The notes: a model not told the origin generated them from the letters alone. A DNA stretch of 64,000 bases from Lepidostoma basale (GCA_022606425.2 JAHDVF020001468.1:2211001-2275000); one strand, 5' to 3'. Shown: positions 57,401 through 58,619, counted from the stretch's first letter. Program-made: numbers and translations.

Positions 57401-58531
57401 GCCGTGCCACACTGTTTGAAACAAGCTCTCCACAGGGGTGACCTTGGTGGAGAGCTGTGGACCCCACGGTTGGTGTAGCGTCCACATACTGTTGTAAACA
57501 AGCTCTCCACATGTGGAATGCGTGTTTAAACGGTGGATCCACACGCATACTATGCGCGTCCGTCCACAAAGTTTGTTGAAGGTCAAACGAATTTTGGTTT
57601 CAAACAAGTGTCTACACAGTTTTAAACCGCCGGTGGAGACCGATGTGGAGAGCTTGTTTAAAACAGTGTGGCACGGCTTTATGAAATTCCATTGTGTTAA
57701 CGCCGTTAATTTGTTGTTGGTATTTTAAAAGATCACCGCCGCAACTGGCTCCCCTCCCGGGAGGCTCGCCCCGCCGGCTATAAAGCCATAAACAACGCGA
57801 GATAACGTACACACTCGTACTAATAAGCATTTTATTGCAGCTCCGTACACACATTACAAATTTGCCTAAGCTTTGTCCATCATTCTCGCCGATCCCACCG
57901 AGCGTATAAATAATAATCGCGACAGTGCCGCGGCCACACTCGCCGCCCGCTAAATAACCCGCCCCCCCATCCAGAAGAAAAACCTGCGTCCCCATCGCCG
58001 CAGTGTTGCCATCCCTCCGAGCCGGACTCGCAGGCGGGAATACAACTCAGCCGTCTCGCCGAGCCAATAGAATGTGACCGAGTTGGAACCTCTGATCGTG
58101 GTAAACTAGCGCGGCTCCGCAGCAGTGTAGACCGTCGGTGTTCACTCCAACCCGCGCATCGAAAGCCCGCTGAGGTCTGGCGAGGGAGTGCGGAGGAACG
58201 TTCATGAAGGGGACTCGCCCGGCCGGCGCAGCATCCAAGGGCGGGGGGACGGTTCGGCTCGCACTATGTACAAGCGCTTCCAGCTGCCCCGGGTCTCTTG
58301 GGGTCGCAAATCTAAGGTCAAGTTCTGAGAACAGGAGCATCGGATGATAGTGGCTGTTGCGATGGAGGTCCATCGTTGCAGTTGTGGAGAAACGCTGAAT
58401 CGCAGCAACGCGCGAGTGCCGTTGCCAGTTGGACCAAATCGTTTGTTTCTGTTTCAGTTATCATGAAACAGAACACCCCGGTGTGCCAGTTTGCATCACC
58501 CTTGGACGTCGACACGCACATCAAACCGGAG
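18080..58531 (+). CDS. Mondo: Mondo (MondoA/ChREBP/Mlxip family), first three coding exons; gene continues past the window
   Basis: Sugar-responsive bHLH-Zip transcription factor that pairs with Mlx (Bigmax in flies). Three exons join in phase (2, then 1, then 0) to give the conserved N-terminal glucose-sensing module: IHSGHFMVSHFE (Mondo conserved region I), LNKLFQCMSLAYRQKL (nuclear-export/region II), SPKWNRFKGVKLRWKDKI and RLNNVIWRCWHMQ (region III, the 14-3-3-binding helix in ChREBP), then VCQFASPLDVDTHIKPE. The next expected exon (the AVVLEGKYWKR-like segment) is not visible before 64000, so the C-terminal half, with the DNA-binding domain, is outside. Introns of about 27 kb and 12.9 kb are filled with transposon debris. 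I infer the function from the family; the splice fits are seen directly. Confidence 0.9.
18500..19060. other. start of Mondo intron 1, nothing recognised
   Basis: AT-rich intronic DNA with a short inverted pair around tgacattttttgacagctatgtgtcaa (about 18693-18719). No exon or transposon signature. Confidence 0.3.
19065..19175 (+). mobile_element. RTE-like (GTTA-tail family), strongly decayed
   Basis: gtgtacgttaatgatacgat, aaatagaggtaaaccaag and caagtcaaccaaagattcaa follow the family order but with many changes. Confidence 0.5.
19193..19460 (-). mobile_element. RTE-like (GTTA-tail family) 3' end
   Basis: Starts with the reverse tail ctaactaactaactaacc, then RRKVWQSILS and WHDQINQILNVGHVRSQRNR on the minus strand. 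Confidence 0.85.
19461..19575 (+). mobile_element. RTE-like 3' fragment, decayed
   Basis: gcataatacaatatataaat...gtgtggcggtccatcc...tctttggc follows the family 3' end in sense orientation, directly abutting the antisense copy to its left. Confidence 0.55.
20246..20720 (-). mobile_element. RTE-like (GTTA-tail family), longer 3' copy
   Basis: Reverse complement runs from the 3' UTR through WHDQINQ, the GSLRWFGHM-like block, NAVEMRSL-like and MYGSE-like blocks, with multiple breaks. Confidence 0.8.
21108..21345 (+). repeat. tRNA-derived SINE (tRNA-Ser-like head), copy 1
   Basis: Box A tggccgagtgg (21120-21130) and box B ggttcgattcc about 40 nt later, inside a tRNA-Ser-like 5' head, followed by a body with tggtctggtgtagaattcac and gtcacgtgaattttt, and an end acatcgatttagcttgctct...aataataataata. 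Other copies: 44889-45110 (-), 59325-59530 (+), tails at 35222-35300 (-) and 59632-59695 (-). Confidence 0.8.
21850..22140 (-). other. unassigned block with open minus-strand frames
   Basis: Overlapping minus-strand frames of 73 and 76 codons (LKEKARLGFHLAGEVTLRRT; LIPTSEVQDVWHTYSKIVK). Base composition is less AT-rich than its neighbours. I recognise no family; probably a retrotransposon ORF fragment. No good splice sites were seen on the Mondo strand. Confidence 0.3.
22380..22600 (+). mobile_element. RTE-like fragment, sense half of an inverted pair
   Basis: tcatggaaagattgaatgaa...gaagacttgccatgattaaa...gaatgttgagtaatcaagag: diverged GTTA-tail family. It meets the antisense fragment at about 22600. 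Confidence 0.65.
22601..22870 (-). mobile_element. RTE-like fragment, antisense half
   Basis: gatggactgccatactgctc...cttccacggtttctctttta...aaccatctcggggatccttt: reverse complement of a diverged GTTA-tail subfamily. Confidence 0.7.
22880..23062 (-). mobile_element. Jockey-type 3' end, left part (split by L2 insertion)
   Basis: cttctggcttacagaggttc...gtatggcccggagtgtcc...aaagtcttacattatt matches the unbroken copy at 54165-54482. The match resumes at about 25499 after the L2-like element. Confidence 0.75.
23057..25339 (+). CDS. L2-like reverse transcriptase ORF (760 codons, open)
   Basis: Retrotransposon polyprotein, 5'-truncated. Residues about 12-55 are the end of an APE-type endonuclease (LDVFISRK, GLSDHKLL with the SDH catalytic motif). 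RT follows: NYRPVSNLPFISKLLEKI, LDMSAAFDTIDH (motif A), GVPQGSVLGPILF (B), YADDQQIYFF (C), then LGVNFEADLSLKTQI and the thumb/C-terminal region ending with VFKALHGMAPAYISEL. The ATG at 23057 lies at the insertion junction and is probably fortuitous; the true ORF began upstream. It is open for 760 codons, so the insertion is relatively young, but it cannot be autonomous without its 5' end. It lies in sense orientation in Mondo intron 1. Confidence 0.88.
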   Translation: MSGNGRPVGGGILDVFISRKEDPALLCTVTDIGLSDHKLLRTEMELNPPRPTFRKVISRSWRTFDIEGFIKDLTNSPLCDSSTISTSPLNDLVNLYNSVLTSLLDKFAPVSTKTCRIRTSEVWFDNECRKRKREMRRLERSFRSGEIPRDTWIISQKFYRTMVKAKRADFWRDKITAEKKNPRSLWKSVRSVLANTHQQTVTSLSPTDFASHFEEKVNSIRASTITAPSPFFSENTGGSLLKFTDTDLALITKLILGSPNKQCSLDPIPTWLLKKCCHQLAPILLNIFNKSLRTGQVPEPLKMAIVTPLLKKSQLDSENLVNYRPVSNLPFISKLLEKIVASQINSHLTANDLLSKFQSAYRPNHSTETGLLRIMSDLVLANESGKLALLSLLDMSAAFDTIDHSYLIKRLETTYGFTGNTIEWITSYLSDRSQAVQVAGKISSFFTLKSGVPQGSVLGPILFIMFTNDIVKIIDSFGLLSHCYADDQQIYFFCDPHNISHLKSITLKCIEAISNWMASNKLKLNPSKTEFLWTASMKRQHLVDHAPISTFGIDIIPNNSIKLLGVNFEADLSLKTQINKTVSASFFHLRQLKAIKRNIPTDALKTLVNSFVVSRLDYCNGIYANIPKKQTNKLQSVFNAAARLIKGVPKNSHISQHLKDLHWLKCPERIQYKLCWTVFKALHGMAPAYISELCVADSPNLRQSTLRSANSSAIGRLVEPKRNPGQISEIGPSQWQVRPPGICFLHASDALTIRQTLNLT
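23065..25498 (+). mobile_element. L2-like (CR1 superfamily) non-LTR retrotransposon, 5'-truncated
   Basis: Contains the 3' part of the endonuclease, the full RT frame and a typical L2 3' end: agcgcccttgaggtgagc, then ggcgctatacaaatta and a (TAT)n tail to 25498. Inserted in an older Jockey-type 3' end; agttgggg on the left and agttaggg on the right may be the remnant target-site duplication. Confidence 0.85.
25499..25640 (-). mobile_element. Jockey-type 3' end, right part (after L2 insertion)
   Basis: gttagggttgggattgtatt...gtggtaggagatagcatcct, then gcgtgaga, continues the fragment ending near 23062, as shown by the intact order at 54355-54482. Confidence 0.7.
25725..25945 (-). mobile_element. 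RTE-like internal fragment
   Basis: Reverse complement contains the LMYGSEAW-like and VEMRSLRRMC-like region of the GTTA-tail family, broken by stops. Confidence 0.6.
26240..26445 (+). mobile_element. 5' end of a Tc1/mariner-superfamily element
   Basis: gggcgtttttttagaggttt and tgtcaatttgacagttga precede ATG at 26339. The ORF starts MNRLTSEQRLQIVKNYFENH, the HTH start of an IS630-Tc1-mariner transposase, and is cut after about 34 residues. A second 5' end is at 53853-53935. It joins an RTE-like fragment downstream. Confidence 0.75.
26545..26850 (+). mobile_element. RTE-like 3' fragment
   Basis: gaatgtagagcggaagaaat, atgaaaggatcactgcgttg, gttaataaagtatacattag and later 3' end of the GTTA-tail family (CRAEE...MNKIMKGSLRWFGHM). 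Confidence 0.8.
26865..27345 (-). mobile_element. non-LTR RT C-terminus (WKRRIEEIAANQSQD family), copy 2
   Basis: 136-codon minus-strand frame near-identical to 5098-5595 (MMYGCETWCLSERDKRRL, RRLLGISWRDHITNEEV-like, ending WKRRIEEIAANQSQD). It begins at the same 3' sequence, tttcaatcctgggattggtt, showing a shared element end. Confidence 0.85.
27550..27645 (-). mobile_element. L2-like 3' end fragment
   Basis: ttggatgatttatagagcgc...tcatcccaagggctcgctg is the reverse complement of the L2 3' end near 25430-25498 (GCGC...ATAAAT). Confidence 0.7.
27640..27775. repeat. AT-rich imperfect tandem repeat
   Basis: About six copies of an approximately 20-bp unit like ataaacattttagttaaaa next to the L2 3' end. 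A shorter related stretch occurs beside the L2 fragment near 60195. Confidence 0.65.
27800..28390. other. Mondo intron 1, nothing recognised
   Basis: AT-rich, no ORF or repeat signature seen. Confidence 0.3.
28395..28650 (+). mobile_element. RTE-like internal fragment
   Basis: catgacagtctgtaatatta, then VERDIERRIGAGNKVNGALK and KKDKMAVLNGVLVSTLVYES: the region just before the YGSEAW block of the GTTA-tail family. Confidence 0.8.
28655..29065 (-). mobile_element. non-LTR 3' end (ARTNLPL family)
   Basis: atcaaatcagtttatttcat...ctattgagaacaggtaaat... reverse complement of the 3' UTR and last codons (SEIDVFHIS, RFLRQRQHRLF-like) seen in sense at 35940-36300. Confidence 0.75.
29140..29370 (-). 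mobile_element. RTE-like 3' fragment, antisense
   Basis: cccactgttctttcctgaca...ctcacgtggccgacattcaa..., reverse complement of the GTTA-tail family; faces the sense copy that follows. Confidence 0.75.
29385..29905 (+). mobile_element. RTE-like 3' end interrupted by a 241-bp TIR element
   Basis: Sense copy of the GTTA-tail family. Its gcatgacac..gatgtatgaatg segment is split at 29549/29791 by the element below, with the 7-bp duplication ATGACAC. Confidence 0.85.
29550..29790. mobile_element. 241-bp hAT-like MITE enclosing a Jockey-type 3' fragment
   Basis: Ends CAGTGGCGGTACTCCCATAG and ctatgggagtaccgccactg are inverted repeats, and similarity continues to about 57 bp (through a tttga(t/a)tcaaaa-like stretch). 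Flanks carry ATGACAC at 29543-29549 and 29791-29797. CAGTG/CACTG ends suggest hAT, although hATs usually duplicate 8 bp. The interior (cttctggcttacagaggttc onward) is an antisense Jockey-type 3' end. Confidence 0.8.
30240..30575 (+). mobile_element. RTE-like 3' fragment
   Basis: agaattaatgcagtaaaatg...aagatggtttggacacatgg...ccattgaggagttt-type order of the GTTA-tail family with small deletions. Confidence 0.75.
30576..30848 (-). mobile_element. non-LTR RT C-terminus (MKWQWAGHVCRR family)
   Basis: Minus strand reads IEKMKWQWAGHVCRREDGAR, and in a shifted frame the GRPPxRWxDD-like block. Same family as 47185-47640 and 48340-48985. It is more GC-rich than its surroundings. Confidence 0.75.
30850..31145 (+). 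mobile_element. RTE-like 3' end
   Basis: aagtttggacgtatggaaat...gtcggccacgtgagaagtca...gtgatggttagttggttcgt: GTTA-tail family in sense. Confidence 0.75.
31190..31510 (+). mobile_element. Jockey-type non-LTR C-terminus and 3' UTR
   Basis: TQLHLESGIPMIGEFILKLA, then ERFYKGLASHPKPTIKDF, followed by RHKRPK. This fits the C-terminal pattern of Jockey-clade RT proteins (short helix, F/Y-x-x-L-x-x-HPN-like, basic end). It is followed by the 3' UTR seen antisense at 22880, 29608 and 54165 (gctgaacctccgtaagccag). Confidence 0.7.
31868..32340 (-). mobile_element. RTE-like (second subfamily) 3' copy
   Basis: ctaactaaccatcacgccgt then a long antisense copy including VTMYECREISRG-like, YGNE/RRMCEKTIYDR-like segments, broken by stops. 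Confidence 0.8.
32385..32620 (-). mobile_element. RTE-like 3' fragment
   Basis: atctatcctgacatacctct...gtttacatcgtaaactttc, reverse complement, with an inserted (CA)n near 32441-32463. Confidence 0.7.
32985..33115 (-). mobile_element. RTE-like 3' fragment, internally deleted
   Basis: gccgtctcccggaagagtgt...ctcctcacgtggacatttaa...tttcctcggccttcctctgt. Confidence 0.7.
33181..33411. repeat. foldback with two hammerhead-like cores
   Basis: Two inverted arms about 105 bp long (aattcaaaaactttg on the left, caaagtttttgaatt on the right). Each arm carries CTGATGA, one T, stem GTCAAC/GTTGAT, GAAAC, AG, CTGTC. Right motif 33313-33348 (+), left motif 33248-33284 (-). ACAGCTGT can form the short third stem, leaving GUC as the cleavage triplet of a canonical hammerhead. 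Confidence 0.75.
33412..33595. repeat. foldback with hammerhead-like cores, second family
   Basis: Arms atataaaatggtaaaacgct/aaccacggtatggttatta and their complement (ataccgtggttaaataacat). Central pair of aagcttgggtacaagcgaaa followed by ctagt, on both strands (33470-33502 and 33508-33539). Same family as 15345-15700. Confidence 0.75.
33640..34050 (+). mobile_element. RTE-like 3' end with (GTTA)n
   Basis: cagtagaaatgagatctctt, gaacaaaataatgaaaggat, through tgatggttagttagttagtt; a fairly well preserved sense copy of the family's last 400 bp. Confidence 0.88.
34548..34829 (+). mobile_element. MITE-A copy 1 (282 bp)
   Basis: Begins AAGCCGTGCCACACTGTTTT and ends aaacagtgtggcacggcctt, flanked by TA on both sides. 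The module (tgtgg)agagcttgttt recurs at both ends and once internally. The copy at 57398-57679 is the same length, nearly identical and in the opposite orientation. Confidence 0.85.
34835..35012 (+). repeat. C/T-rich repeat (copy 2)
   Basis: Shares cccacacccaaggccaatct-like and cccctccacactcct-like blocks and gggtagtcaggtccaaat with 4040-4200. It starts right after MITE-A. Confidence 0.55.
34999..36300 (+). mobile_element. non-LTR retrotransposon RT 3' half (ARTNLPL family)
   Basis: INDIAKVINSSRFLLFADDL then KLFL (RT motif C, FADD) at about 35010-35095, an antisense SINE tail at 35222-35300, then a 211-codon frame (35535-36170): ALVRSRLESGSVIWSPHEAR, KKFLRYLDMREYGSYPWLYP, RRDGHLITHFFKFIRGYFEK, RQHRLFYLPATRTNLPLMTP. 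The 3' end is tttgagttcatatgatttga. The same family occurs at 36955-37640 and, antisense, at 28655-29065, 41400-41920 and 50040-50370. Confidence 0.85.
35222..35300 (-). repeat. SINE tail fragment
   Basis: cattacagcgcaagccaaat followed by cgatgtaaa matches the reverse complement of the SINE 3' end; it splits the retrotransposon frame after SKYAMLSFTR. Confidence 0.65.
36421..36640 (-). mobile_element. RTE-like 3' end
   Basis: taactaaccatcacgccatc...ctcctctcgtggctgacatt, GTTA-tail family reverse complement. Confidence 0.75.
36955..37640 (+). mobile_element. ARTNLPL-family fragment with inverted 3' piece
   Basis: LLDMLGTNSL, then in another frame RRRQHRLFYLPTYRTNLPLM and SEIDVFHISESTFRRQ. From about 37297 the 3' end runs antisense (tcggtttatttcatcaatag...gttcagcagattaattgttc), then sense again from about 37535 to atctttgagaaataaactga: a 5'-inversion type rearrangement. 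Confidence 0.75.
37671..37770 (+). mobile_element. candidate hAT-type terminal repeat
   Basis: ccagtggttcccaaagtgat is typical of hAT/MITE ends in insects. No matching second end or duplication was located. Confidence 0.3.
37900..38215 (+). mobile_element. non-LTR C-terminal fragment (IETRADT family), sense
   Basis: cgtgtccgcaacgcataaga...ttgcgaaatagaggatatcg...ggaccatgtagccc, coding RVRN-like, CEIEDIVRWNRSRRRYWGDH-like; faces the antisense copy at 38254. Confidence 0.7.
38254..38650 (-). mobile_element. non-LTR C-terminal fragment (IETRADT family), antisense
   Basis: 117-codon frame: MTYGIETRADTIRTKSLVRT, EMKTLRSVAGTTLRNRVRNS, RYWRDHVERA, RSAGRPPKRWRDSW. RTE-like RT C-terminus; the related + copy at 49480-52200 is interrupted by mariner. 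Confidence 0.85.
38943..39190 (-). mobile_element. RTE-like 3' end (second subfamily)
   Basis: ctaaccacttaactaacaaa then accgccacaccattctatgt and ccttcatcgacttattttta on the reverse strand. Confidence 0.65.
39285..39800 (-). mobile_element. RTE-like longer 3' copy (second subfamily)
   Basis: taaccactacgccgtttccc..., includes reverse complements of the WHDQIN-like, GSLRWFGHM-like and YGSE blocks, up to ccattatgtactgcaatctt. Confidence 0.8.
39883..40233 (-). mobile_element. non-LTR C-terminus (GRPRQRLMDKVLADL family), antisense
   Basis: 116-codon frame: ILGPRPGVAAETQRHRTDQE, RAGRLAWIGHVCRAEETRAI, RPLGRPRQRLMDKVLADLAR, WRKIIKEAKTLQEL. The same family is in sense at 53360-53815. Confidence 0.85.
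40212..40285. repeat. short inverted repeat
   Basis: ctgggtcccaggatcattct, aagtatcctatt and aataggatacttaaaataat, cctgggacccg form about 33-bp arms around ctcaa, at the 5' end of the antisense fragment. Confidence 0.8.
40290..40980. other. Mondo intron 1, nothing recognised
   Basis: AT-rich; cgtatcacgtacgttcaaat and cgcgtacgtgatacgggata near 40892-40965 form a short inverted pair. Otherwise no ORF or repeat seen. Confidence 0.3.
41180..41398 (-). mobile_element. RTE-like 3' fragment (second subfamily), left part
   Basis: actaaccaaccttcacgcct...ggcattccacggcttct; resumes at about 41920 (cacagcttttatacaacatt), so the next fragment appears to be inserted in it. Confidence 0.7.
41399..41920 (-). 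mobile_element. ARTNLPL-family 3' end, inserted in an RTE-like copy
   Basis: 105-codon minus-strand frame: LGINSLQLQRDGHLITHLFR, FLRQRQHRLFYLPAARTNLP, VGRAINLLNAVSSEIDVFHI. Its 3' end begins caaatcagtttatttcatca. Position 41800-41880 contains a small inverted duplication (ctatccgtggcaaccat/agccacggatag). Confidence 0.8.
41921..42170 (-). mobile_element. RTE-like fragment (second subfamily), right part
   Basis: cacagcttttatacaacatt, tccaaaccatctcagggatc, aagcttcgctctcatacatg: continues the copy interrupted at 41398. Confidence 0.7.
42241..42651. repeat. 411-bp foldback with hammerhead-like cores
   Basis: Arms of about 200 bp: ggaaattgaaataactttgt at the left end, acaaagttattttcaattcc at the right, apex gtactgataattatcagtac. 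Each arm holds CTGA(A)GA/CTGAAAA, one T, stem GGAGG/CCTCC (GGAGA on the right), GAAACATGGC (42299-42329 on -, 42564-42594 on +). Downstream ggaattccactactgtgtta recurs after the foldback at 57279. Confidence 0.85.
42720..43280. other. Mondo intron 1, nothing recognised
   Basis: No ORF or repeat signature seen. Confidence 0.25.
43360..43605 (+). mobile_element. RTE-like 3' end, well preserved
   Basis: NDVNGTRNRGRPRKTWHDQI, LNVGHVRSQRNRRACMTRCM, EICRERKVWQSILSAYPFGE, TA-stop, then gatggttagttagttagcta. One of the best copies of the 3' end in the window. Confidence 0.92.
43640..43810 (-). mobile_element. RTE-like 3' end, antisense partner
   Basis: actaaccatcacgccgtctc...cacgttttcctcggtcta; internal deletions. 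With 43360-43605 it makes an inverted pair with about 35 bp between. Confidence 0.85.
44575..44870 (-). mobile_element. non-LTR C-terminus (WQWAGHVARS family) fragment
   Basis: cttcttcttcagcctattcc, cgtccactcctggacaaagg, cagatcatccttccaccgta and gctacgtgacctgcccattg match 48340-48600 in the same order. Confidence 0.75.
44889..45110 (-). repeat. tRNA-derived SINE, copy 2 (antisense)
   Basis: gcacaagccaaatcgatgta (body end), gtcacgtgaattctacacca, then reverse box B gaacccgggacc and cgaaggtc head. Ends 374 bp before Mondo exon 2. Confidence 0.8.
45484..45590 (+). CDS. Mondo: Mondo coding exon 2
   Basis: Acceptor ccgattttttcag, donor gtgagt. Completes the split Arg codon and encodes QKLTSPKWNRFKGVKLRWKD, then RLNNVIWRCWHMQ, the most conserved block of the family. 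It is an island of host coding sequence amid repeats, 27 kb from exon 1. Confidence 0.93.
45660..46025 (+). mobile_element. RTE-like 3' end (GTTTG-tail subfamily)
   Basis: KECRAEEGIMNKIMKGSLRW, FGHMERTDGERMVKKVYVND, GRPRKTWHDQINQIL, then ccctgcggggaaacggcgat and ggtttgttt. Close to the copy at 62550-63200. Begins only about 70 bp after Mondo exon 2. Confidence 0.88.
46030..46740. other. Mondo intron 2, AT-rich, nothing recognised
   Basis: No ORF or repeat end identified. Confidence 0.25.
46784..46814 (+). repeat. hammerhead-like core, single copy
   Basis: CTGAAGA, one A, stem GGAC/GTCC with loop TTGTT, GAAAC, AT, GTC. Not part of an obvious foldback. Confidence 0.65.
47030..47140 (+). mobile_element. 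RTE-like 3' fragment
   Basis: gtctgaagaaaacgtggcac, gaccaaaccaaattttaaat, gtcggccatatgatgactcg. Confidence 0.6.
47185..47820 (-). mobile_element. non-LTR C-terminus (MERAMLGI / KWRWAGHICRR family)
   Basis: Minus strand: MERAMLGIILRDRFRNKFIR, LKWRWAGHICRRTDSRWGRR, RPRTGFRRVGRPPARWTDDL, preceded upstream (47560-47650) by the coding of TYGAETWTLTK-like sequence. Confidence 0.8.
48340..48985 (-). mobile_element. non-LTR C-terminus with perfect inverted duplication
   Basis: Minus-strand family member: MSKQSAEKLRVTQRAMERAM, LGISLRGR, then the sequence flips: 48430-48640 and 48656-48866 are inverted copies with a centre near 48648. The 54-residue peptide read from 48604 leftwards on one strand is identical to that from the other arm. 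Confidence 0.88.
49480..49745 (+). mobile_element. RTE-like RT palm fragment (GIRQGDSLNPFLF)
   Basis: Encodes VIVGTGIRQGDSLNPFLFKL, IMDDFVKEIK, then ILVFTETEENLQSLLY: RT motif B and the degraded YADD region of the IETRADT family. Confidence 0.75.
50040..50370 (-). mobile_element. ARTNLPL-family fragment inserted in the RTE-like element
   Basis: 99-codon minus-strand frame: REDYYPWLFP-like, TEFLLGMLSYQSLERRRNIH, ending AALQNQPVNG. It separates the RT palm piece from the downstream C-terminus. Confidence 0.75.
50518..51802 (-). mobile_element. cecropia-group mariner, copy 2 (intact)
   Basis: 1285 bp, inverted ends beginning TTAGGTCCTTACATATGAAA, TA duplicated at 50516-50517 and 51803-51804. 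Carries an uninterrupted transposase ORF. Near-identical to the broken copy at 11344-12624. Confidence 0.97.
50595..51614 (-). CDS. mariner transposase (339 aa, intact)
   Basis: Cut-and-paste DNA transposase of the Tc1/mariner superfamily, DD34D, Hsmar1/cecropia group. It begins MENLKYRVIYEYEFHRGTSA; the upstream in-frame ATG (51662) lies in the terminal region and would add 16 unlikely residues. The N-terminus has two HTH regions (AAETARRINDVYGDG; TTSELAAGCGVSDKTVLIHL), then the WVPREL linker. Catalytic Asp residues are visible in TCDEKWILYDN, LLHDNARPHTA and YSPDLAPTDYYFF, with 34 residues between the last two. The length fits active mariners (about 340-350 aa). No stop or frameshift, unlike the sister copy. 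It lies inside a host intron and inside another transposon, antisense to Mondo. Confidence 0.95.
   Translation of the reverse strand: MENLKYRVIYEYEFHRGTSAAETARRINDVYGDGAAKENTVRFWFQRFRSGNFDLQNKPRGRPESKVDNEELKAIVKADPSQTTSELAAGCGVSDKTVLIHLKQIGKVKKLERWVPRELSEANQQTRVDCCVALLNRHNNEGILNRIITCDEKWILYDNRKHSSQWLNPAEPAKPCPKRKLTPKKLLVSVWWTSAGVVHYSFLKSGQTITADVYCQQLQTMMEKLAAKQPRLVNRSRPLLLHDNARPHTAQQTATKLEELQLECLRHPPYSPDLAPTDYYFFRNLDNFLQGKKFNSDGAVQTDFKDFIDSRPNGFFSKGIDELPMRWQKCIDSNGTYFD
52210..53280. other. Mondo intron 2, little recognised
   Basis: atgccagaagacccaagtcc (52816) resembles the Jockey-type 3' UTR word at about 542-562. Otherwise AT-rich with no ORF or repeat end. Confidence 0.25.
53286..53330 (-). 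mobile_element. RTE-like extreme 3' end
   Basis: agctaaccatgaggcccctc, ctcaggggggtaggcaaaga: only the last 45 bp of the family. Confidence 0.5.
53360..53815 (+). mobile_element. non-LTR C-terminus (GRPRQRLMDKVLADL family), sense
   Basis: YGSGSWTMTLKEQQII-type start, ILGPRLIGAN, RLAWIGYVAKPERPELSRH in one frame, then RPLGWPGQRLMDIVLADLAK, WRKIIKEAKTLQDLYGHKK: family of 39883-40233. Confidence 0.85.
53853..53935 (+). mobile_element. Tc1/mariner-superfamily 5' end fragment
   Basis: ttttttttagaggtttggtt, ggcaatattgtttctacaga, ctgtcaatttgacagttgat match 26240-26320; cut before the ORF. Confidence 0.7.
53945..54140 (-). mobile_element. RTE-like 3' fragment
   Basis: cacgcacgtcgattcttccg...catgccatgttttccttggt...accattatttcttcattcat. 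Confidence 0.75.
54165..54482 (-). mobile_element. Jockey-type 3' end, unbroken reference copy
   Basis: cttacagaggttcagctcta through gtggtagaagatagcatcct and gcgtgaga. Its continuity across 54330-54365 shows where the L2-like element entered the copy at 22880/25640. Confidence 0.75.
54550..55260 (-). mobile_element. RTE-like retrotransposon 3' part with open frame
   Basis: The 178-codon frame at 54679-55215 carries VNGENLEQVDEFVYLGSMFT, DIERRVGAGNRINGALKVV, VPTLMYGSEAWNWQKKDESR, INAVEMRSLRRMCGKSVYDK, GSLRWFGHMERM, RGRPRKTWHDQIN. This is the C-terminal third of an RTE-type RT protein and the best coding copy of the family that litters the window. Open but truncated at both ends. Confidence 0.92.
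55270..55660. other. Mondo intron 2, mixed composition
   Basis: Contains a GC-rich patch at about 55496-55575 (cacccgcccgcaacgtggag, ccacgggcgtccgtggcca) with no recognisable ORF or repeat. Confidence 0.25.
55665..55745 (-). mobile_element. RTE-like extreme 3' end
   Basis: ctaaccatcacgccgtctcc, ccgaaagggtaggcagaaag, aatggactgtcacactttt. Confidence 0.7.
55760..56350. other. Mondo intron 2, nothing recognised
   Basis: AT-rich with an internal near-duplication (aacacaaaatgttctttttagatggtgcacat and aacacattgtttttttcgatgttgcacat near 55918 and 56011). Confidence 0.3.
56357..56654 (+). mobile_element. MITE-B copy 2 (298 bp, complete)
   Basis: Inverted ends of about 48 bp: TTAATTGTATCTCAATAGAG at the left and ctctattgagatacaattaa at the right, continuing through the complement of gtaaattatttggaaacaga. 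TTAA at both ends is compatible with a TTAA target (piggyBac-like) but could be part of the repeat. No coding capacity. Confidence 0.85.
56786..56816 (+). repeat. hammerhead-like core, GCCTT stem
   Basis: tCGATAA (decayed CTGATGA), one T, stem GCCTT/AAGGC with loop TGC, GAAAC, CC, GCC. Stem intact; core and cleavage triplet degraded. Confidence 0.55.
56930..57155 (+). mobile_element. RTE-like 3' end with GTTA tail
   Basis: acggatctagaaatagagga, WHNQINLILNVEHLRSRRNR, RACMTRCMNVDDSIKLCQER, then gatggttagttagttaa. Confidence 0.88.
57279..57394. repeat. small foldback with degraded hammerhead-like cores
   Basis: tttatttttctagacatgtt and gcatgtcgagaaaaataaat are inverted arms. Motifs: CCAATGATGAAGGTGT...CAAAACATGTC (-, 57290-57320) and CCGATGACGAAGGTGT...GAAGCATGTC (+, 57346-57373). 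MITE-A is inserted just downstream. Confidence 0.65.
57398..57679 (-). mobile_element. MITE-A copy 2 (282 bp)
   Basis: Reverse-oriented near-identical copy of 34548-34829, flanked by TA at 57396-57397 and 57680-57681. It separates the foldback arm from tgaaattccattgtgttaac, which adjoins the related foldback at 42241-42651. Confidence 0.88.
57735..58457. other. GC-rich island immediately upstream of Mondo exon 3
   Basis: About 720 bp of CG-rich DNA in an otherwise AT-rich window, starting ggctcccctcccgggaggct and ending at the exon 3 acceptor. A TATAAA lies at 57779 in ccggctataaagccataaa. It includes a 108-codon minus-strand ORF (58047-58373) with no recognised motif, plausibly due to composition. 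Could be an alternative Mondo promoter/CpG island or a GC-rich insertion. Confidence 0.45.
58458..58531 (+). CDS. Mondo: Mondo coding exon 3
   Basis: Acceptor tttctgtttcag, donor gtgagc. Phase fits exon 2 (CAA T|TT ATC). Encodes FIMKQNTPVCQFASPLDVDT, then HIKPE, matching the CQFASPLxVDTHxKPE block of Mondo proteins. Confidence 0.9.
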
Positions 58532-58619
58532 GTGAGCTTACCTTTTCCTACCCATTTTATTACCCATTGCTTGCTGTCATTTTACTATTCTTTCAAATCT
58601 TATTATGGAAATGAAACAT

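Noticed and set aside
58047..58373. 108-codon minus-strand ORF next to Mondo exon 3
   Set aside because: Lies in the GC-rich island, no recognised motif or splice context; kept only as part of the island.
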